From assembly GCA_006226495.1 (NCBI GenBank), contig SBGU01000056.1, positions 124,001 to 188,000 on the forward strand: 64,000 nt of DNA, given 5' to 3'. The translations under genes and the position numbers were made by a program. Below are positions 25,816 to 35,566 of the stretch, piece by piece; the stretch's first letter is position 1; the number at the start of each line of letters is the position of its first letter. The DNA is from Alphaproteobacteria bacterium (GTDB taxonomy: Bacteria; Pseudomonadota; Alphaproteobacteria; Sphingomonadales; Kordiimonadaceae). The notes beneath the pieces were generated by a model. That model ran no database searches. It was not told where the DNA came from and worked only from the letters and a program-made list of their open reading frames with translations.

Positions 25816-27048
25816 CTAGATCTGCTGGAAGACGGCCAGGGTCGCGAGGCACAGGCCGACAAGGGTTGCCAGCATGGCCGCATAACCGAACCGGCCCATA
25901 CCCTGCCATGTGGCGCGCATAAAACCGGCAGTGCGCACCCCGGCCCGGTCCGCCGGCGCAATGCGCAGCCAGTAGATCACCACACCGCTGACCGCAAGGC
26001 CCGTGAGCACCAGCCCGAACAGGAACCAGATGAGCCGCACACCAAAACCGGCCCACTGGCCGAAATGCAGCGGGTCCGCCGCTTCGCTGATACGCTGGTG
26101 GACCGTATGGTCCTCGCCCCTGAAAACCTGCATCACGGCACCCGTGTCGGCATCCAGCCAAACGGAATTGGCGCGTTCGCGCACCAGCCAGGCATCGGCC
26201 TGACCCATCACCACCACACCGCCCGGTTTTTTGGGCGGGAAATAGACCGAGGTGATGCGCAAGTTCGGATAGGCCGCCTGTGCCGTGGCAACCAGCGTAT
26301 CAAGCGCCGCACCGTCCGGGTTGGCCGCTGCAATTGCGGCCTTGGGCCGGGGTGCAGGCCGCGCGTTGCCGCCGCCCCATTCGATCAGGTACCAAAGCCC
26401 GGTGATGCCGATGAGCCCAACGAACCACAGGCACCATAGCCCCGCGAACCTGTGCAGGTCGCCCGTGAAGCGCCGGCCTTCGCCCCGGCGCCCAGGCCGC
26501 CATTTCGGCAGCCGGAAAAAGCCGCGCCACCATTTTTTGTAAACCACAAAGGCGGTGATGAAGGACGCCAGCATGGGGATGGACAGGAAAGCGACAATGG
26601 GAATGCCGATACGGGTCGGCAGCATCAGGTGCCGGTGCAGTTCCCGGAACAGGCGTTGGGCGTTGAACCAGGAGGCAGTGTCCTGAACCTGGGCTGTTTC
26701 GGGGTTCATGTAAATGCGGAACCGCTCGCCGTTCGTATCCAGCACGATGGCTTCTGCCGCAAACCAGCCGCTATAGGGTGCGCTCAGGCGCTCGATGCGG
26801 GCGCCGGGCGCGGCAGCCTTGGCCGCGTCCATCAATTGCCCCCAGGAAGCGGACGGCGCACCGTCCGCACGGGTACTTTCCGGGTAGGCCCGAAGGCCGG
26901 GATCGATGAGCCAGTCAATCTCGTGCGACAGGGTCGCCAATGTGCCGGTCAAGAGGATGAAGCTCAGGAACAGGCTGAGCTTCAATCCCGCCCACTGGTG
27001 AACGATCCACCAGCGCGACCGACCCTTTTGTGCCCCCCGGCCTGCCAT
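25816..27048 (-). CDS. PepSY-domain iron-regulated-type membrane protein
   Basis: The 410-aa inner-membrane protein has four or more helices: WIVHQWAGLKLSLFLSFILLTGTLATL at residues 13-40, then a PepSY domain, IPIVAFLSIPMLASFITAFVVYKKWW, and FTGDLHRFAGLWCLWFVGLIGITGLWYLIEW. A last pair of helices closes the protein (LIWFLFGLVLTGLAVSGVVIYWLR, FGYAAMLATLVGLCLATLAVF). Conserved His residues (HQWAG, LHRHLM, LHRFAG) may bind haem or metal, as in related ferric-reductase-like proteins (inference). The start lies 6 bp after the receptor stop, so the pair forms an operon, the second such receptor-PepSY pair in the window. Confidence 0.87.
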   Translation of the reverse strand: MAGRGAQKGRSRWWIVHQWAGLKLSLFLSFILLTGTLATLSHEIDWLIDPGLRAYPESTRADGAPSASWGQLMDAAKAAAPGARIERLSAPYSGWFAAEAIVLDTNGERFRIYMNPETAQVQDTASWFNAQRLFRELHRHLMLPTRIGIPIVAFLSIPMLASFITAFVVYKKWWRGFFRLPKWRPGRRGEGRRFTGDLHRFAGLWCLWFVGLIGITGLWYLIEWGGGNARPAPRPKAAIAAANPDGAALDTLVATAQAAYPNLRITSVYFPPKKPGGVVVMGQADAWLVRERANSVWLDADTGAVMQVFRGEDHTVHQRISEAADPLHFGQWAGFGVRLIWFLFGLVLTGLAVSGVVIYWLRIAPADRAGVRTAGFMRATWQGMGRFGYAAMLATLVGLCLATLAVFQQI

Positions 27049-27054
27049 GCTGGC

Positions 27055-29184
27055 CTAAAGCTTCCAGCGCAGTTCGACAAAGGCCGTGCGCGGTTCACCC
27101 GGGAAGTGGCCATCGCGTTCGATGAAGCCCGAAGCCGCATATTCCTTGTCGAACAGGTTATCAATGCGCAACAGCACGCTGATATTGTCGTTAATCGGCT
27201 GGATCAGCGACGTATCGAATATGGTGTAGGCCTTCACGGTCTGACCGTCGATGCTCAGCCGCTTGGACACATACTCGGCACCAACGGCCACAGTGGTGCC
27301 GATGCCCGGCAACTGATAGCGGGTCCAGAGACCGGCCTGATGTTTGGGCGCATTCGCAAACCGGTCGCCAACCGCGTTGGTGAGCGACTGGCCCTCGACC
27401 GTGCCGGTGATGCGGGTGTCGTTATAGCCATAGTTGGCGGTCAGCACCCAGTCGCGCGTCAGGTCGGCGGAAATCTCGACCTCGAAGCCCTTGGCGGTGA
27501 CTTCACCGATGGGGGTCAGGTCGTCGACCCCGTCGGTCGCATTGCCGTTCGGGTCCGTCTGCAACATGTTCTGGCGCTTGATCTGATAGACCGCAAAATT
27601 GGCCTGGACGGCACCGTCCAGAAGCGCGGTCTTGATGCCTGCCTCCCACTGTTCCCCGGTCATCGGGTTGAAGGGCCCGCCGGCCAGCGGGTCCTGCGAC
27701 GAAACGCTTTGCGGCTCGAAACTTTGCGACCAGCTTGCATAGAGCGACACATCGTCCCTGAGCTTGAAGATCGGGCCGGCGCGGAAGGTCCAGTCGCCGT
27801 TCGAATAGTTTTCGCCCGAAACCAGGTCTTCGTCGTCGAAACGGTCGTACCGCACACCGCCGATCAGGATCAGGCGGTCGGTAACGGCAAACTGGTCCTG
27901 CAGATAAAAGCCATAGCGGGTGGAACGGGTGTTGGTGGAGCGGAGCGCATAACTGTCCAGGTCATACATGGACGCGCCCGAGGTGCCGTAAACCGGGTCC
28001 TCGAGGTCAAGCGGGGTCACATCGCCGCGCGGGACCGTGCGGCCCCAGAAAGTTGCATCCTCGCGGTACCAGTCGGCACCCACCAGGACCTTGTTCTTGT
28101 GGCCGGCAATCTCGCGGTCGAACGACGCGGTGCCCGAGAAGGTCAGGCCATCGGTTTCGCGTTCCTGGTCCCGAAGTTCCCTGAGCGAACTGTCGATCAG
28201 CCCGTCATTGTCGGTGTCCAGGAACCCGCGGGGTTCGTGATACTGCTGGCGTTCAAGCGCGGTGAAATAGCGCACGGCAACTTCGGTCGAGATGCCTTCA
28301 CCCGGTTCAGCCTGCAGGCGCGCCTGGTAGGTGGTGGCCTTGAGGTTCAGGAAATCGGTCGGTTCGTTGGCGTTCCAACTGATGTCGGCCAGGAAATTGC
28401 CTTCGTCATCCACCGGCACGCCGCGCAGGCGCGCGCCCTGCATCTTCTGGTCATAATGCGCCACCTGGGTGATCAGGCGGGCGGCCTCGCCCAGCTTGAA
28501 AGTCAGGCCACCATCCAGGATGGTCGACTTGTCATGTGTGTTGTTGCGGAAGGGCTTCATGTCCTCATACAGCGCGCCGGCGCGGCCCAGGATGGTGCCC
28601 GATTTGTTCAAGGGTCCGGAAATCTCGCCCGAGGCACCATAACGGTCGTAATTGCCCAGGGTCAGGTCAGCGCTGGCGGCCAGTTCTTCTGTCGGGGTTT
28701 TGGTGACATAGTTGATCAGGCCACCCGGCTCACCCGGACCATACAGCATGCCGGCGGGGCCTTTCAGCACTTCAACCCGTTCGATATTGAACAGCTTGGG
28801 CACCGAAAAGGCGATGAAGGGGTTGCCGCGCAGGCTGTCATAGAACACCTGGTCCTGCCGGAAACCCCGGAAGGTAACGCCCGAATAGCTGAAGGTCGTG
28901 ATGCCGGCGATGTTGCGGTAAAGGTCGGTCATGTCGCGCGCACCCTGGTCTTCGATCAGGGCTGCATTCAGAATGGTCACCGACTGCGGGATATCGAGCG
29001 GATCGTCCGCGCCGCGCACGACGCTAGTGGCACCGACCCGGTAAAGGGTCTGGGCCCGACCGGTAACCACGATTTCAGTGACCGTATCATCGTCGTCGCC
29101 GGCTTCGGCATGAGCGGGCAGTGCGGCCACCATCGCGGCGGCGCTGGCGGTGAAAAGACAAAAGGCTTTAAACGGAAATTTCAT
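27055..29184 (-). CDS. TonB-dependent siderophore receptor
   Basis: The 709-aa receptor has a signal peptide (MKFPFKAFCLFTASAAAMVAALPAHA), the TonB box TEIVVTGRAQTLYR, and a plug with DIPQSVTILNAALIEDQGARDMTDLYRNIAGIT. KGPAGMLYGPGEPGGLINYVTK is diagnostic of the FhuA/FpvA-type siderophore receptor subfamily. The barrel ends in FVELRWKL. It starts at 29184 after GGGAG. It would import a ferric hydroxamate or similar chelate. Iron-regulator-like palindromes lie just upstream, and the PepSY gene is downstream with a 6-bp gap. Confidence 0.93.
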   Translation of the reverse strand: MKFPFKAFCLFTASAAAMVAALPAHAEAGDDDDTVTEIVVTGRAQTLYRVGATSVVRGADDPLDIPQSVTILNAALIEDQGARDMTDLYRNIAGITTFSYSGVTFRGFRQDQVFYDSLRGNPFIAFSVPKLFNIERVEVLKGPAGMLYGPGEPGGLINYVTKTPTEELAASADLTLGNYDRYGASGEISGPLNKSGTILGRAGALYEDMKPFRNNTHDKSTILDGGLTFKLGEAARLITQVAHYDQKMQGARLRGVPVDDEGNFLADISWNANEPTDFLNLKATTYQARLQAEPGEGISTEVAVRYFTALERQQYHEPRGFLDTDNDGLIDSSLRELRDQERETDGLTFSGTASFDREIAGHKNKVLVGADWYREDATFWGRTVPRGDVTPLDLEDPVYGTSGASMYDLDSYALRSTNTRSTRYGFYLQDQFAVTDRLILIGGVRYDRFDDEDLVSGENYSNGDWTFRAGPIFKLRDDVSLYASWSQSFEPQSVSSQDPLAGGPFNPMTGEQWEAGIKTALLDGAVQANFAVYQIKRQNMLQTDPNGNATDGVDDLTPIGEVTAKGFEVEISADLTRDWVLTANYGYNDTRITGTVEGQSLTNAVGDRFANAPKHQAGLWTRYQLPGIGTTVAVGAEYVSKRLSIDGQTVKAYTIFDTSLIQPINDNISVLLRIDNLFDKEYAASGFIERDGHFPGEPRTAFVELRWKL

Positions 29185-29207
29185 TGGCTGGCTCCCTGTG
29201 CTGGGAA

Positions 29208-29260
29208 CCTGATAATGAGAATAAGTCTTACCATCAAGAAATAAATGCGAATGGTTCGCA
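29208..29260 (-). promoter_or_regulatory. Iron-regulator-like sites (Fur/Irr type)
   Basis: Upstream of the siderophore receptor, GATAATGAGAATAAG at 29210-29224 resembles the first half of a Fur box. TGCGAA-TGG-TTCGCA at 29246-29260 is a perfect 6-3-6 palindrome of the sort bound by alphaproteobacterial Fur/Irr-type proteins. Both are within 80 bp of the receptor start. Confidence 0.55.
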
Positions 29261-29459
29261 ACTTTTCGGATTGGGCTGCAACCTGCACCACAAATAAAAA
29301 CCCATGCGTGCTTTTATTGACCCACTCTACCTTATGATTGCATTTTATGCCGATTGCTCACAGATTTGTGCGCCGGCCCCGGTACACGACCTTGACCTCC
29401 GTCAAACGCTGGTGCCGCCGCGCGTGGCATGATCCCTTTGCACATTCGATGGGGGATAT

Positions 29460-32036
29460 ATGGCGACCGATGCACCTTCGCAGGACCATGCAAGTTATGC
29501 GCAGTTGCCGCCTGCGGCAGCCGCGCAATGTTTTCAGGTCGAACCCGCCCATGGGCTGACCATGACCCAGGTCGCGGACCGGCTTGAACTTTATGGCCCC
29601 AACAATCTTGGCGAACCCGAAACCCGGGCCGGGTTCGATATTCTGATCGACCAGTTCAGAAGCCTTTTGGCCCTGCTGCTGACCGGTGCTGCCGTGCTGT
29701 CGTTCCTGTTCGAGGATATGGCCGAAGGCATTGCCATCCTTGTGGTGCTGGCCATCAATGCCGCCATCGGCTTCTGGGCCGAAATGAAGGCCGAAACCTC
29801 GATGGCGGCGCTCAGGCAAATGGGGCGCACCACCAGCCGGGTCCGGCGCGAAGGCCGCGTAAACCAGATACCGGCCGACGATCTTGTGCCCGGCGACATC
29901 CTGCTTCTGGAAGCAGGCGACATTGTCACCGCCGATGTACGGCTTCTGGAAAGCGCGCGCCTGCAATGCGACGAATCGCTGCTGACCGGCGAATCCGTCC
30001 CGGTGGACAAGGACGCCACCCCGGGCCGCGCCGGCACCGCCGAGGCGGCCACCCTTGCCTTCAAAGGCACCGCCATCACGCGCGGGCACGCCACCGGGCT
30101 GGTGCTGGCAACCGGGCGCAGCACCCGGCTGGGTGAAATCGCCACCCTGGCCGACACGGCGGTCGCAAATGTTTCACCGCTGGAACGACGGCTGGCGAAA
30201 CTGTCGGAACAACTGCTTCTGGTGGTACTGGGCCTGATGGTGGTGCTGGCGGCCGGCGGCATCCTGGCCGGATACAACATGCTCGTGATGGTCAAGACCG
30301 CGATCGCTCTGGCGGTTGCGGCCATTCCCGAAGGCCTGCCGATTGTCGCGACCCTGGCGCTGGCGCGCGGCATGTGGAAACTGGCCGCCCGCAACGCGCT
30401 GATCGAACGCCTGTCTGCGGTCGAAACCCTGGGGTCGGTGACGGTGATCCTGACCGACAAGACCGGCACCCTGACTGAAAACCGCATGACCGTATCGGAA
30501 CTGCTGGCCCCGGATGGCACGGACCCGGCCCGCCTGTTGCGTGTTGCCGCCCTGTGCCACAGCGGGGGCGAACCGGACCAGATGGCCGACCCGATGGAAC
30601 GGGCGCTGGTGACCGCAGCGCAAAAAGCCGGGCAGGACAAGGCCACGTGCGAAGCCCGCCATCCCCGCCTTGGCGACGAGGCCTTCGACCCCCATGTGCG
30701 CATGATGGCCACCATCCATGCCGATGGCAGCCACTATCTGTTTGCGGTCAAGGGCGCGCCCGAAGCGGTGCTGGCGGCTGCCACCCGCATCGCGGCCCCC
30801 GGCGGCGACCAGCCCCTGACCGACGATGCCCGCGTCCGTTGGTTGGAAAAAGCCCAGGGGCTGGCGGCACAGGGCCTGCGTCTTATCGCAATTGCCGACA
30901 AGACCGCTGCCAGCGCCGCCGACAAACCGTATGACGGGCTGACCTTCCTGGGCCTTGTGGGGCTCGAGGACCCCCTGCGCGCCGACGCGGCCGCCGCTGT
31001 CCGCGCGGCACAGGGTGCCGGTGTGCGGGTCGTGATGGCGACCGGCGACAGCGCCGCCACCGCCGGTGCCATTGCGGCAGAGGCCGGCATTCATCAGGCA
31101 GGCGGCACGGTCATCGAAGGCTCTGCCTTCACTGGCGCCGCCCTGCCCGCCGACGACATTCTGGCCACCGGTGTTTTCGCGCGCATGAGCCCGAAGGAAA
31201 AACTGAAGCTGATCGAACTGCACCAGAAGGCGGGCGCCGTGGTTGCCATGACCGGCGACGGCGTGAACGACGCCCCGGCGCTCAGACAGGCGGATGTCGG
31301 CATTGCCATGGGGCTGCGTGGCACCGAGGTGGCCAAGGAAGCCGCCGCCATGATCCTGAAGGATGATGCCTTTGCCTCCATTGTGGCGGCGATCCAGCAG
31401 GGGCGCGTGATCTATGCCAACATCCGCACCTTCGTGATCTATCTGATGTCCTGCAACCTGAGCGAGGTCCTGGTGGTCACCCTGTGCCTGCTGGCGGGCC
31501 TGCCCCTGCCCTTGTTGCCGCTGCAGATCCTGTTCCTCAATCTGGTGACGGATGTGTTCCCTGCCCTCGCGCTCGGGTTCGGGCGGGGCGACAGGGACAT
31601 CCTGATGCGCCCGCCACGGCCGACCGGCGAATCGATGCTGCAGCGCCGGCACTGGCTTGCCATCACCGCCTATGCCGCGCTGATGACCGCATCGGTAACC
31701 GCCGCCTTTGCCTGGGCCAGCGCACGCGCGGGCATGGTGCCCGATTATGCCGGCACCGTAGCCTTCCTGTCGCTTGCCTTTGGCCAGCTTTGGCATGTGT
31801 TCAACATGCGCAGCCGCCGGACGCCGCTGTTCAACAACGGCATCGTGCGCAACCCTTTCATCTGGGTCGCTGAAGGCCTGTGCCTGTTGCTTCTTGCCGC
31901 GGCCATGAAGGTGCCGGCGCTGGCAGCGGTATTGTACCTTGCGCCTCTTGATGGTGCCGGCTGGGCCGTGGTGCTGGGCGCAAGCCTGATCCCGCTGGTG
32001 TTGGCGCAGGCCGCCAAGTCGGCCTTCAGGAAGTAG
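29460..32036 (+). CDS. Cation-transporting P-type ATPase (P2, calcium-pump-like)
   Basis: The 858-aa pump has all P-type landmarks in order: LLTGESVPVDKD (actuator TGES), AIPEGLPIVATLALARGMW (helix M4), DKTGTLTENRMTVSE (phosphorylated D333), KGAPEAVLAA (nucleotide domain), MATGDSAAT, and TGDGVNDAPALRQADVGIAMG at the hinge. M4 has the PEGLP motif and M6 NLVTDVFPALALG, matching Ca2+/cation P2A pumps (the N-x-x-T-D segment binds Ca2+). A SERCA-type N-terminal cation ATPase domain (LTMTQVADRLELYGPNNL) is present. It is a single-gene unit with ribosome site GGGGGAT. Ion specificity (Ca2+, Mg2+ or Mn2+) is not decided by sequence. Confidence 0.9.
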   Translation: MATDAPSQDHASYAQLPPAAAAQCFQVEPAHGLTMTQVADRLELYGPNNLGEPETRAGFDILIDQFRSLLALLLTGAAVLSFLFEDMAEGIAILVVLAINAAIGFWAEMKAETSMAALRQMGRTTSRVRREGRVNQIPADDLVPGDILLLEAGDIVTADVRLLESARLQCDESLLTGESVPVDKDATPGRAGTAEAATLAFKGTAITRGHATGLVLATGRSTRLGEIATLADTAVANVSPLERRLAKLSEQLLLVVLGLMVVLAAGGILAGYNMLVMVKTAIALAVAAIPEGLPIVATLALARGMWKLAARNALIERLSAVETLGSVTVILTDKTGTLTENRMTVSELLAPDGTDPARLLRVAALCHSGGEPDQMADPMERALVTAAQKAGQDKATCEARHPRLGDEAFDPHVRMMATIHADGSHYLFAVKGAPEAVLAAATRIAAPGGDQPLTDDARVRWLEKAQGLAAQGLRLIAIADKTAASAADKPYDGLTFLGLVGLEDPLRADAAAAVRAAQGAGVRVVMATGDSAATAGAIAAEAGIHQAGGTVIEGSAFTGAALPADDILATGVFARMSPKEKLKLIELHQKAGAVVAMTGDGVNDAPALRQADVGIAMGLRGTEVAKEAAAMILKDDAFASIVAAIQQGRVIYANIRTFVIYLMSCNLSEVLVVTLCLLAGLPLPLLPLQILFLNLVTDVFPALALGFGRGDRDILMRPPRPTGESMLQRRHWLAITAYAALMTASVTAAFAWASARAGMVPDYAGTVAFLSLAFGQLWHVFNMRSRRTPLFNNGIVRNPFIWVAEGLCLLLLAAAMKVPALAAVLYLAPLDGAGWAVVLGASLIPLVLAQAAKSAFRK

Positions 32037-32169
32037 AGCCAAACATGACCGGAATCGAGGCGGCGGCGCGCGCCGCCTTCGGGCAGCTCTAAAAAAAATC
32101 TGGCGGGACAGCCCCGTCTGGCCCTAGGTTTGATGCCCATGGAACAAGGACAGGGAGAGCCTGAGGCCA

Positions 32170-33720
32170 ATGCTGTTTCGTCATTTGCTGTTTATTGTTG
32201 CGCTCATGGGCCTCGTCCAGGCCGGACCTGCCCGCGCTGAACCAGGCGATGCCCATCTGCAGGAGGCGCTGGACGCCCTGCAGGAGGGCCGTTTTCGGGT
32301 TGCCGACGACCTGATCAACCAGTTGATAGCGGACACCCAGCCGACCCCGCCCTACCTGGTCTATTATTCCGCGCAAGCCGCATTCGGGCGCGGCCAATAC
32401 AGGCGCGCCAAAGGGCTGGTGAACGACTATCTGGGCCGCCCGCCAGCCGATCTTCTGTATGTGGATGAAGCAAAGGCCCTTGCGCTCAAGATCGAGGCTG
32501 CGCTGACCGCCTTTGCGACATCGGACCAGGCAGCCTTCGAATTTGCCCGCAAGCAGCACACGATCTTTGCCTATGCCGCCTACCGGGACCAGTATCCCGA
32601 CGGCGACAATATCGCGAACGCAGATACGTTCAGTTTCCAGCGTGCCAAGGAACTGAACATGGAAGCATCGTACCAGCGCTATGTCGCCTACTGGCCCGAA
32701 GGCCAATATGTGCGTGAAGCCACCCGCGCCGCAGACACCGCCTCGTTCCGGCAGGCGCGCCAGCAGAATACCATCATCAGTTACCAGACCTACCTGAGCG
32801 ACTATCCCGCCGGCCAGTTTGTCGACCAGGCCAGCCAGCGGCAGGAATCCCTGGCCTATTATGCCACAACGCGGGACGGGTCTGTTGCCGCCTTCAAGGC
32901 ATTTCTGGCGCAATATCCGAAAGGGGCCAACCGGGCCAATGCCCTGAAGGCGCTGGAAGCCGCCCAGAAGCTGGCGCCGCAGCGCGACCTGACCGGGCCG
33001 ACCGTCACCATCCAGGCCGGCATCCTGGCGCGCGGCAAACCCATGCCCAAAGCCGCATCACAGGCGGCACGGCTGGTTGAAATTCCGGGCCCCTTCATGG
33101 CCATGGCCTATGAAGTGACGTTCGACCAGTGGGATGCCTGCGTGGCCGATGGCGGCTGTGGCGGGTATCGCCCTGCCGACATGGGCTGGGGCCGCATCTC
33201 GCGCCCGGTCATCAATGTTGGCCGCACAGATGTGGACGGCTTCATCGCCTGGTTCAATGCCAAATGGAAAGCAGCGGGCGGCACCGGCCAGTGGCGGCTG
33301 CCCAGCGAAACCGAATGGACCTACATGGCGCGCGGCATGAATGCGCAGGTATCCATGCAACGGGCCACGCTTGAAAATGCGCGCGGCAACTGCGCGCAAT
33401 GTTCCGACAGTTCGGACCCGCAGGCCACCAACCCCGTCGGCGCGCTGGCTCCCAACAGCTTCGGCCTCTACGACATGCTGGGCAATGTGGGCGAATGGGT
33501 TGCAGACTGCTGGCTGGACAGCTTCATCAATGCACCGTCCGACGGCAGCCCCTGGATACAGGACGGTTGCGACACCGGCACCGTGCGCGGCGCCACCAAC
33601 AGCTCGACCCCCGTGTTTTTTGCCGTACAGGCGCGCCAGCCGGCCGATTGGGACCTGCGGTCCATGGCGGTCGGTTTCCGGTTGGTGATGTCCCTGCCGC
33701 CAGCGCCTAAAAAGAACTGA
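32170..33720 (+). CDS. Exported FGE-fold (SUMF1-like) protein with repeat N-terminus
   Basis: The 516-aa protein opens with a signal peptide (MLFRHLLFIVALMGLVQAGPARA). Residues about 30-270 form helical TPR-like repeats with similar AAYRDQYPDG / YVAYWPEGQYV / YLSDYPAGQFVDQA / FLAQYPKGANRANA motifs. The C-terminal formylglycine-generating-enzyme-like domain (about 290-510) has YEVTFDQWDACVADGG, WRLPSETEWTYMARG, NSFGLYDMLGNVGEWVADCW and AVGFRLVMS. The usual catalytic cysteine pair position is replaced by VRGATNSS, so it is probably a binding or structural version rather than an oxidase (inference). It is followed by a perfect terminator. The function is unknown; it may bind a periplasmic partner. 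Confidence 0.8.
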   Translation: MLFRHLLFIVALMGLVQAGPARAEPGDAHLQEALDALQEGRFRVADDLINQLIADTQPTPPYLVYYSAQAAFGRGQYRRAKGLVNDYLGRPPADLLYVDEAKALALKIEAALTAFATSDQAAFEFARKQHTIFAYAAYRDQYPDGDNIANADTFSFQRAKELNMEASYQRYVAYWPEGQYVREATRAADTASFRQARQQNTIISYQTYLSDYPAGQFVDQASQRQESLAYYATTRDGSVAAFKAFLAQYPKGANRANALKALEAAQKLAPQRDLTGPTVTIQAGILARGKPMPKAASQAARLVEIPGPFMAMAYEVTFDQWDACVADGGCGGYRPADMGWGRISRPVINVGRTDVDGFIAWFNAKWKAAGGTGQWRLPSETEWTYMARGMNAQVSMQRATLENARGNCAQCSDSSDPQATNPVGALAPNSFGLYDMLGNVGEWVADCWLDSFINAPSDGSPWIQDGCDTGTVRGATNSSTPVFFAVQARQPADWDLRSMAVGFRLVMSLPPAPKKN

Positions 33721-33731
33721 TACCAAAACAG

Positions 33732-33756
33732 AAACGGGGCCAAGACGGCCCCGTTT
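33732..33756. terminator. Bidirectional intrinsic terminator
   Basis: AAACGGGGCC (33732-33741) pairs with GGCCCCGTTT (33747-33756) around a 5-nt loop, a perfect 10-bp stem between the convergent SUMF1-like and symporter genes. It can serve either strand. Confidence 0.88.
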
Positions 33757-33780
33757 CCATTCCTGACCCTGCGCCTGTGG

Positions 33781-35556
33781 CTAGTGATCGCTGGCAGCGG
33801 CGGCGCCTGACGGCACGCGGATATCCTCGACCAGCGCCTGCACACTTTCAGGCGGTGGCGCGGTGAAGCGGGCCACAAGGGCCGCGATGCCGAAGTTGAT
33901 GAACATGCCCACCATGCCAATGCCTTCGGGCGAAATGCCGAACAGCCAGTTGGCGGCCACATTGTCTTCAGGCGCCACGAACTTGAACCAGGCGATATAG
34001 ACAAGGGTGAACACCAGGCCCGCCAGCATGCCGGCCATGGCCCCCTGTTTGTTCATGCGCTTCGAGAAAATGCCCATCATGATCGCGGGGAACAGCGACG
34101 CTGCGGCAAGACCGAAGGCAAAGGCCACCACCTGCGCCACAAAACCCGGCGGATGGATGCCCATGTACCCCGCGACCAATATGGCAATGGCCGCCGCGAT
34201 GCGCGCCGCCCGCAATTCCTGCCGATCCGAAATGTCGGGCATGAAGCTTTTCTTGAGAAGGTCGTGGCTGACCGCGGACGAGATGACCAGCAACAAACCG
34301 GCGGCGGTGGACAGGGCTGCGGCGAGGCCACCCGCGGCCACAAGCGCGATCACCCATGCCGGCAATTGCGCAATTTCAGGGTTCGCGAGCACCATGATGT
34401 CGCGGTCGACATAGACCTCGTTGCCGGTATCGGTCGTACCGTTGCTTAGCAGGCGTTCGCCGTTTTCGCCGCGCGCCGTGTCGTCAAACGCTGGCGCGCC
34501 CGCAAACGGCGGGCCGGGGCGGTACTGCACCTTGCCGTCGCCGTTTTTGTCGCGCCAGGCGACAAGACCGAGGTTTTCCCAGTTCTTGAACCATTCAGGC
34601 GTTTCCGCATAGGGCGTTTCGTTCACTTCCTGAATGAAATTCAGGCGTGCGAAAGCCCCCACGGCAGGCGCGGTCGTATACAGAAGGGCGATGAACACCA
34701 GCGCCCAACCGGCTGACGTGCGCGCGTCCGACGCCTTGGGCACGGTGAAGAAGCGCACAATCACATGCGGCAGGCCGGCAGTGCCGACCATCAGGGCGGC
34801 CGTGATGGCAAACACATCGATCACGGATTTGCTGCCGTCCGTATAGGCGGTAAAGCCAAGATCCACGAGCGCGCTGTCCAGCTTTTCCAGGACCGAAAGG
34901 CCGGACCCGTCCGCCACCGTGGCGCCAAGGCCAAGCTGCGGCACCGGATTGCCGGTAATCAACAGCGAAATGAAGATCGCGGGCACGGTATAGGCAAAGA
35001 TCAGCACACAATATTGTGCCACCTGGGTATAGGTGATGCCCTTCATGCCGCCGAGCACGGCATACAGGAACACAATGCCCATACCGATCACGACGCCGAG
35101 GTCGATATCCACTTCCAGGAAGCGGGAAAACACGATACCGACACCGCGCATCTGGCCCGCCACATAGGTGAAGGAAATGAAGATCAGGCACAGCACCGCC
35201 ACAAAACGGGCGGCGTCGGAATAATAGCGGTCGCCAATGAATTCCGGCACCGTGAACTTGCCGTATTTGCGCAGGTACGGCGCGAGAAGCAGCGCCAGCA
35301 GCACGTACCCCCCGGTCCAGCCCATCAGGTACACCGAACCGTCATAGCCCGAAAAGGCGATGATGCCGGCCATTGATATGAAAGAGGCCGCGCTCATCCA
35401 GTCGGCGGCGGTGGCCATGCCGTTCACCACCGGGTGCACGCCGCCACCGGCGACATAAAATTCCTTGGTGCTGGCCACCCGCGACCAGACGGCGATGCCG
35501 ATATACAGAAGGAACGAAAGCCCGACGAAAGTGTAGGTCAGCAATTGTGCGTCCAT
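33781..35556 (-). CDS. Sodium:solute symporter, VC_2705 subfamily (acetate/pyruvate-like)
   Basis: The 591-aa inner-membrane protein starts at the ATG at 35556 after GAGGGGG; an in-frame start at 35643 overlaps the upstream gene and lacks support. It has about 13 helices. Motifs are FYVAGGGVHPVVNGMATAADWMSAASFISMAG (the SSS signature), GDRYYSDAARF, YTQVAQYCVLIFAYTVPAIF and LSTAAGLLLVISSAVSHDLLK. The central soluble insert (KNWENLGLVAWRDKNGDGKVQYRPG) includes an EF-hand-like DKNGDGK loop. This subfamily is paired with a DUF4212 partner, here directly upstream. The likely substrates are short-chain monocarboxylates such as acetate, by family only. Confidence 0.9.
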   Translation of the reverse strand: MDAQLLTYTFVGLSFLLYIGIAVWSRVASTKEFYVAGGGVHPVVNGMATAADWMSAASFISMAGIIAFSGYDGSVYLMGWTGGYVLLALLLAPYLRKYGKFTVPEFIGDRYYSDAARFVAVLCLIFISFTYVAGQMRGVGIVFSRFLEVDIDLGVVIGMGIVFLYAVLGGMKGITYTQVAQYCVLIFAYTVPAIFISLLITGNPVPQLGLGATVADGSGLSVLEKLDSALVDLGFTAYTDGSKSVIDVFAITAALMVGTAGLPHVIVRFFTVPKASDARTSAGWALVFIALLYTTAPAVGAFARLNFIQEVNETPYAETPEWFKNWENLGLVAWRDKNGDGKVQYRPGPPFAGAPAFDDTARGENGERLLSNGTTDTGNEVYVDRDIMVLANPEIAQLPAWVIALVAAGGLAAALSTAAGLLLVISSAVSHDLLKKSFMPDISDRQELRAARIAAAIAILVAGYMGIHPPGFVAQVVAFAFGLAAASLFPAIMMGIFSKRMNKQGAMAGMLAGLVFTLVYIAWFKFVAPEDNVAANWLFGISPEGIGMVGMFINFGIAALVARFTAPPPESVQALVEDIRVPSGAAAASDH

Positions 35557-35566
35557 GTCTGCCCCC

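Noticed and set aside
32058-32078. GC-rich hairpin after the P-type ATPase as terminator
   Set aside because: AGGCGGCG/CGCCGCCT forms a good stem but no T-run follows on either strand, so termination there is not supported.
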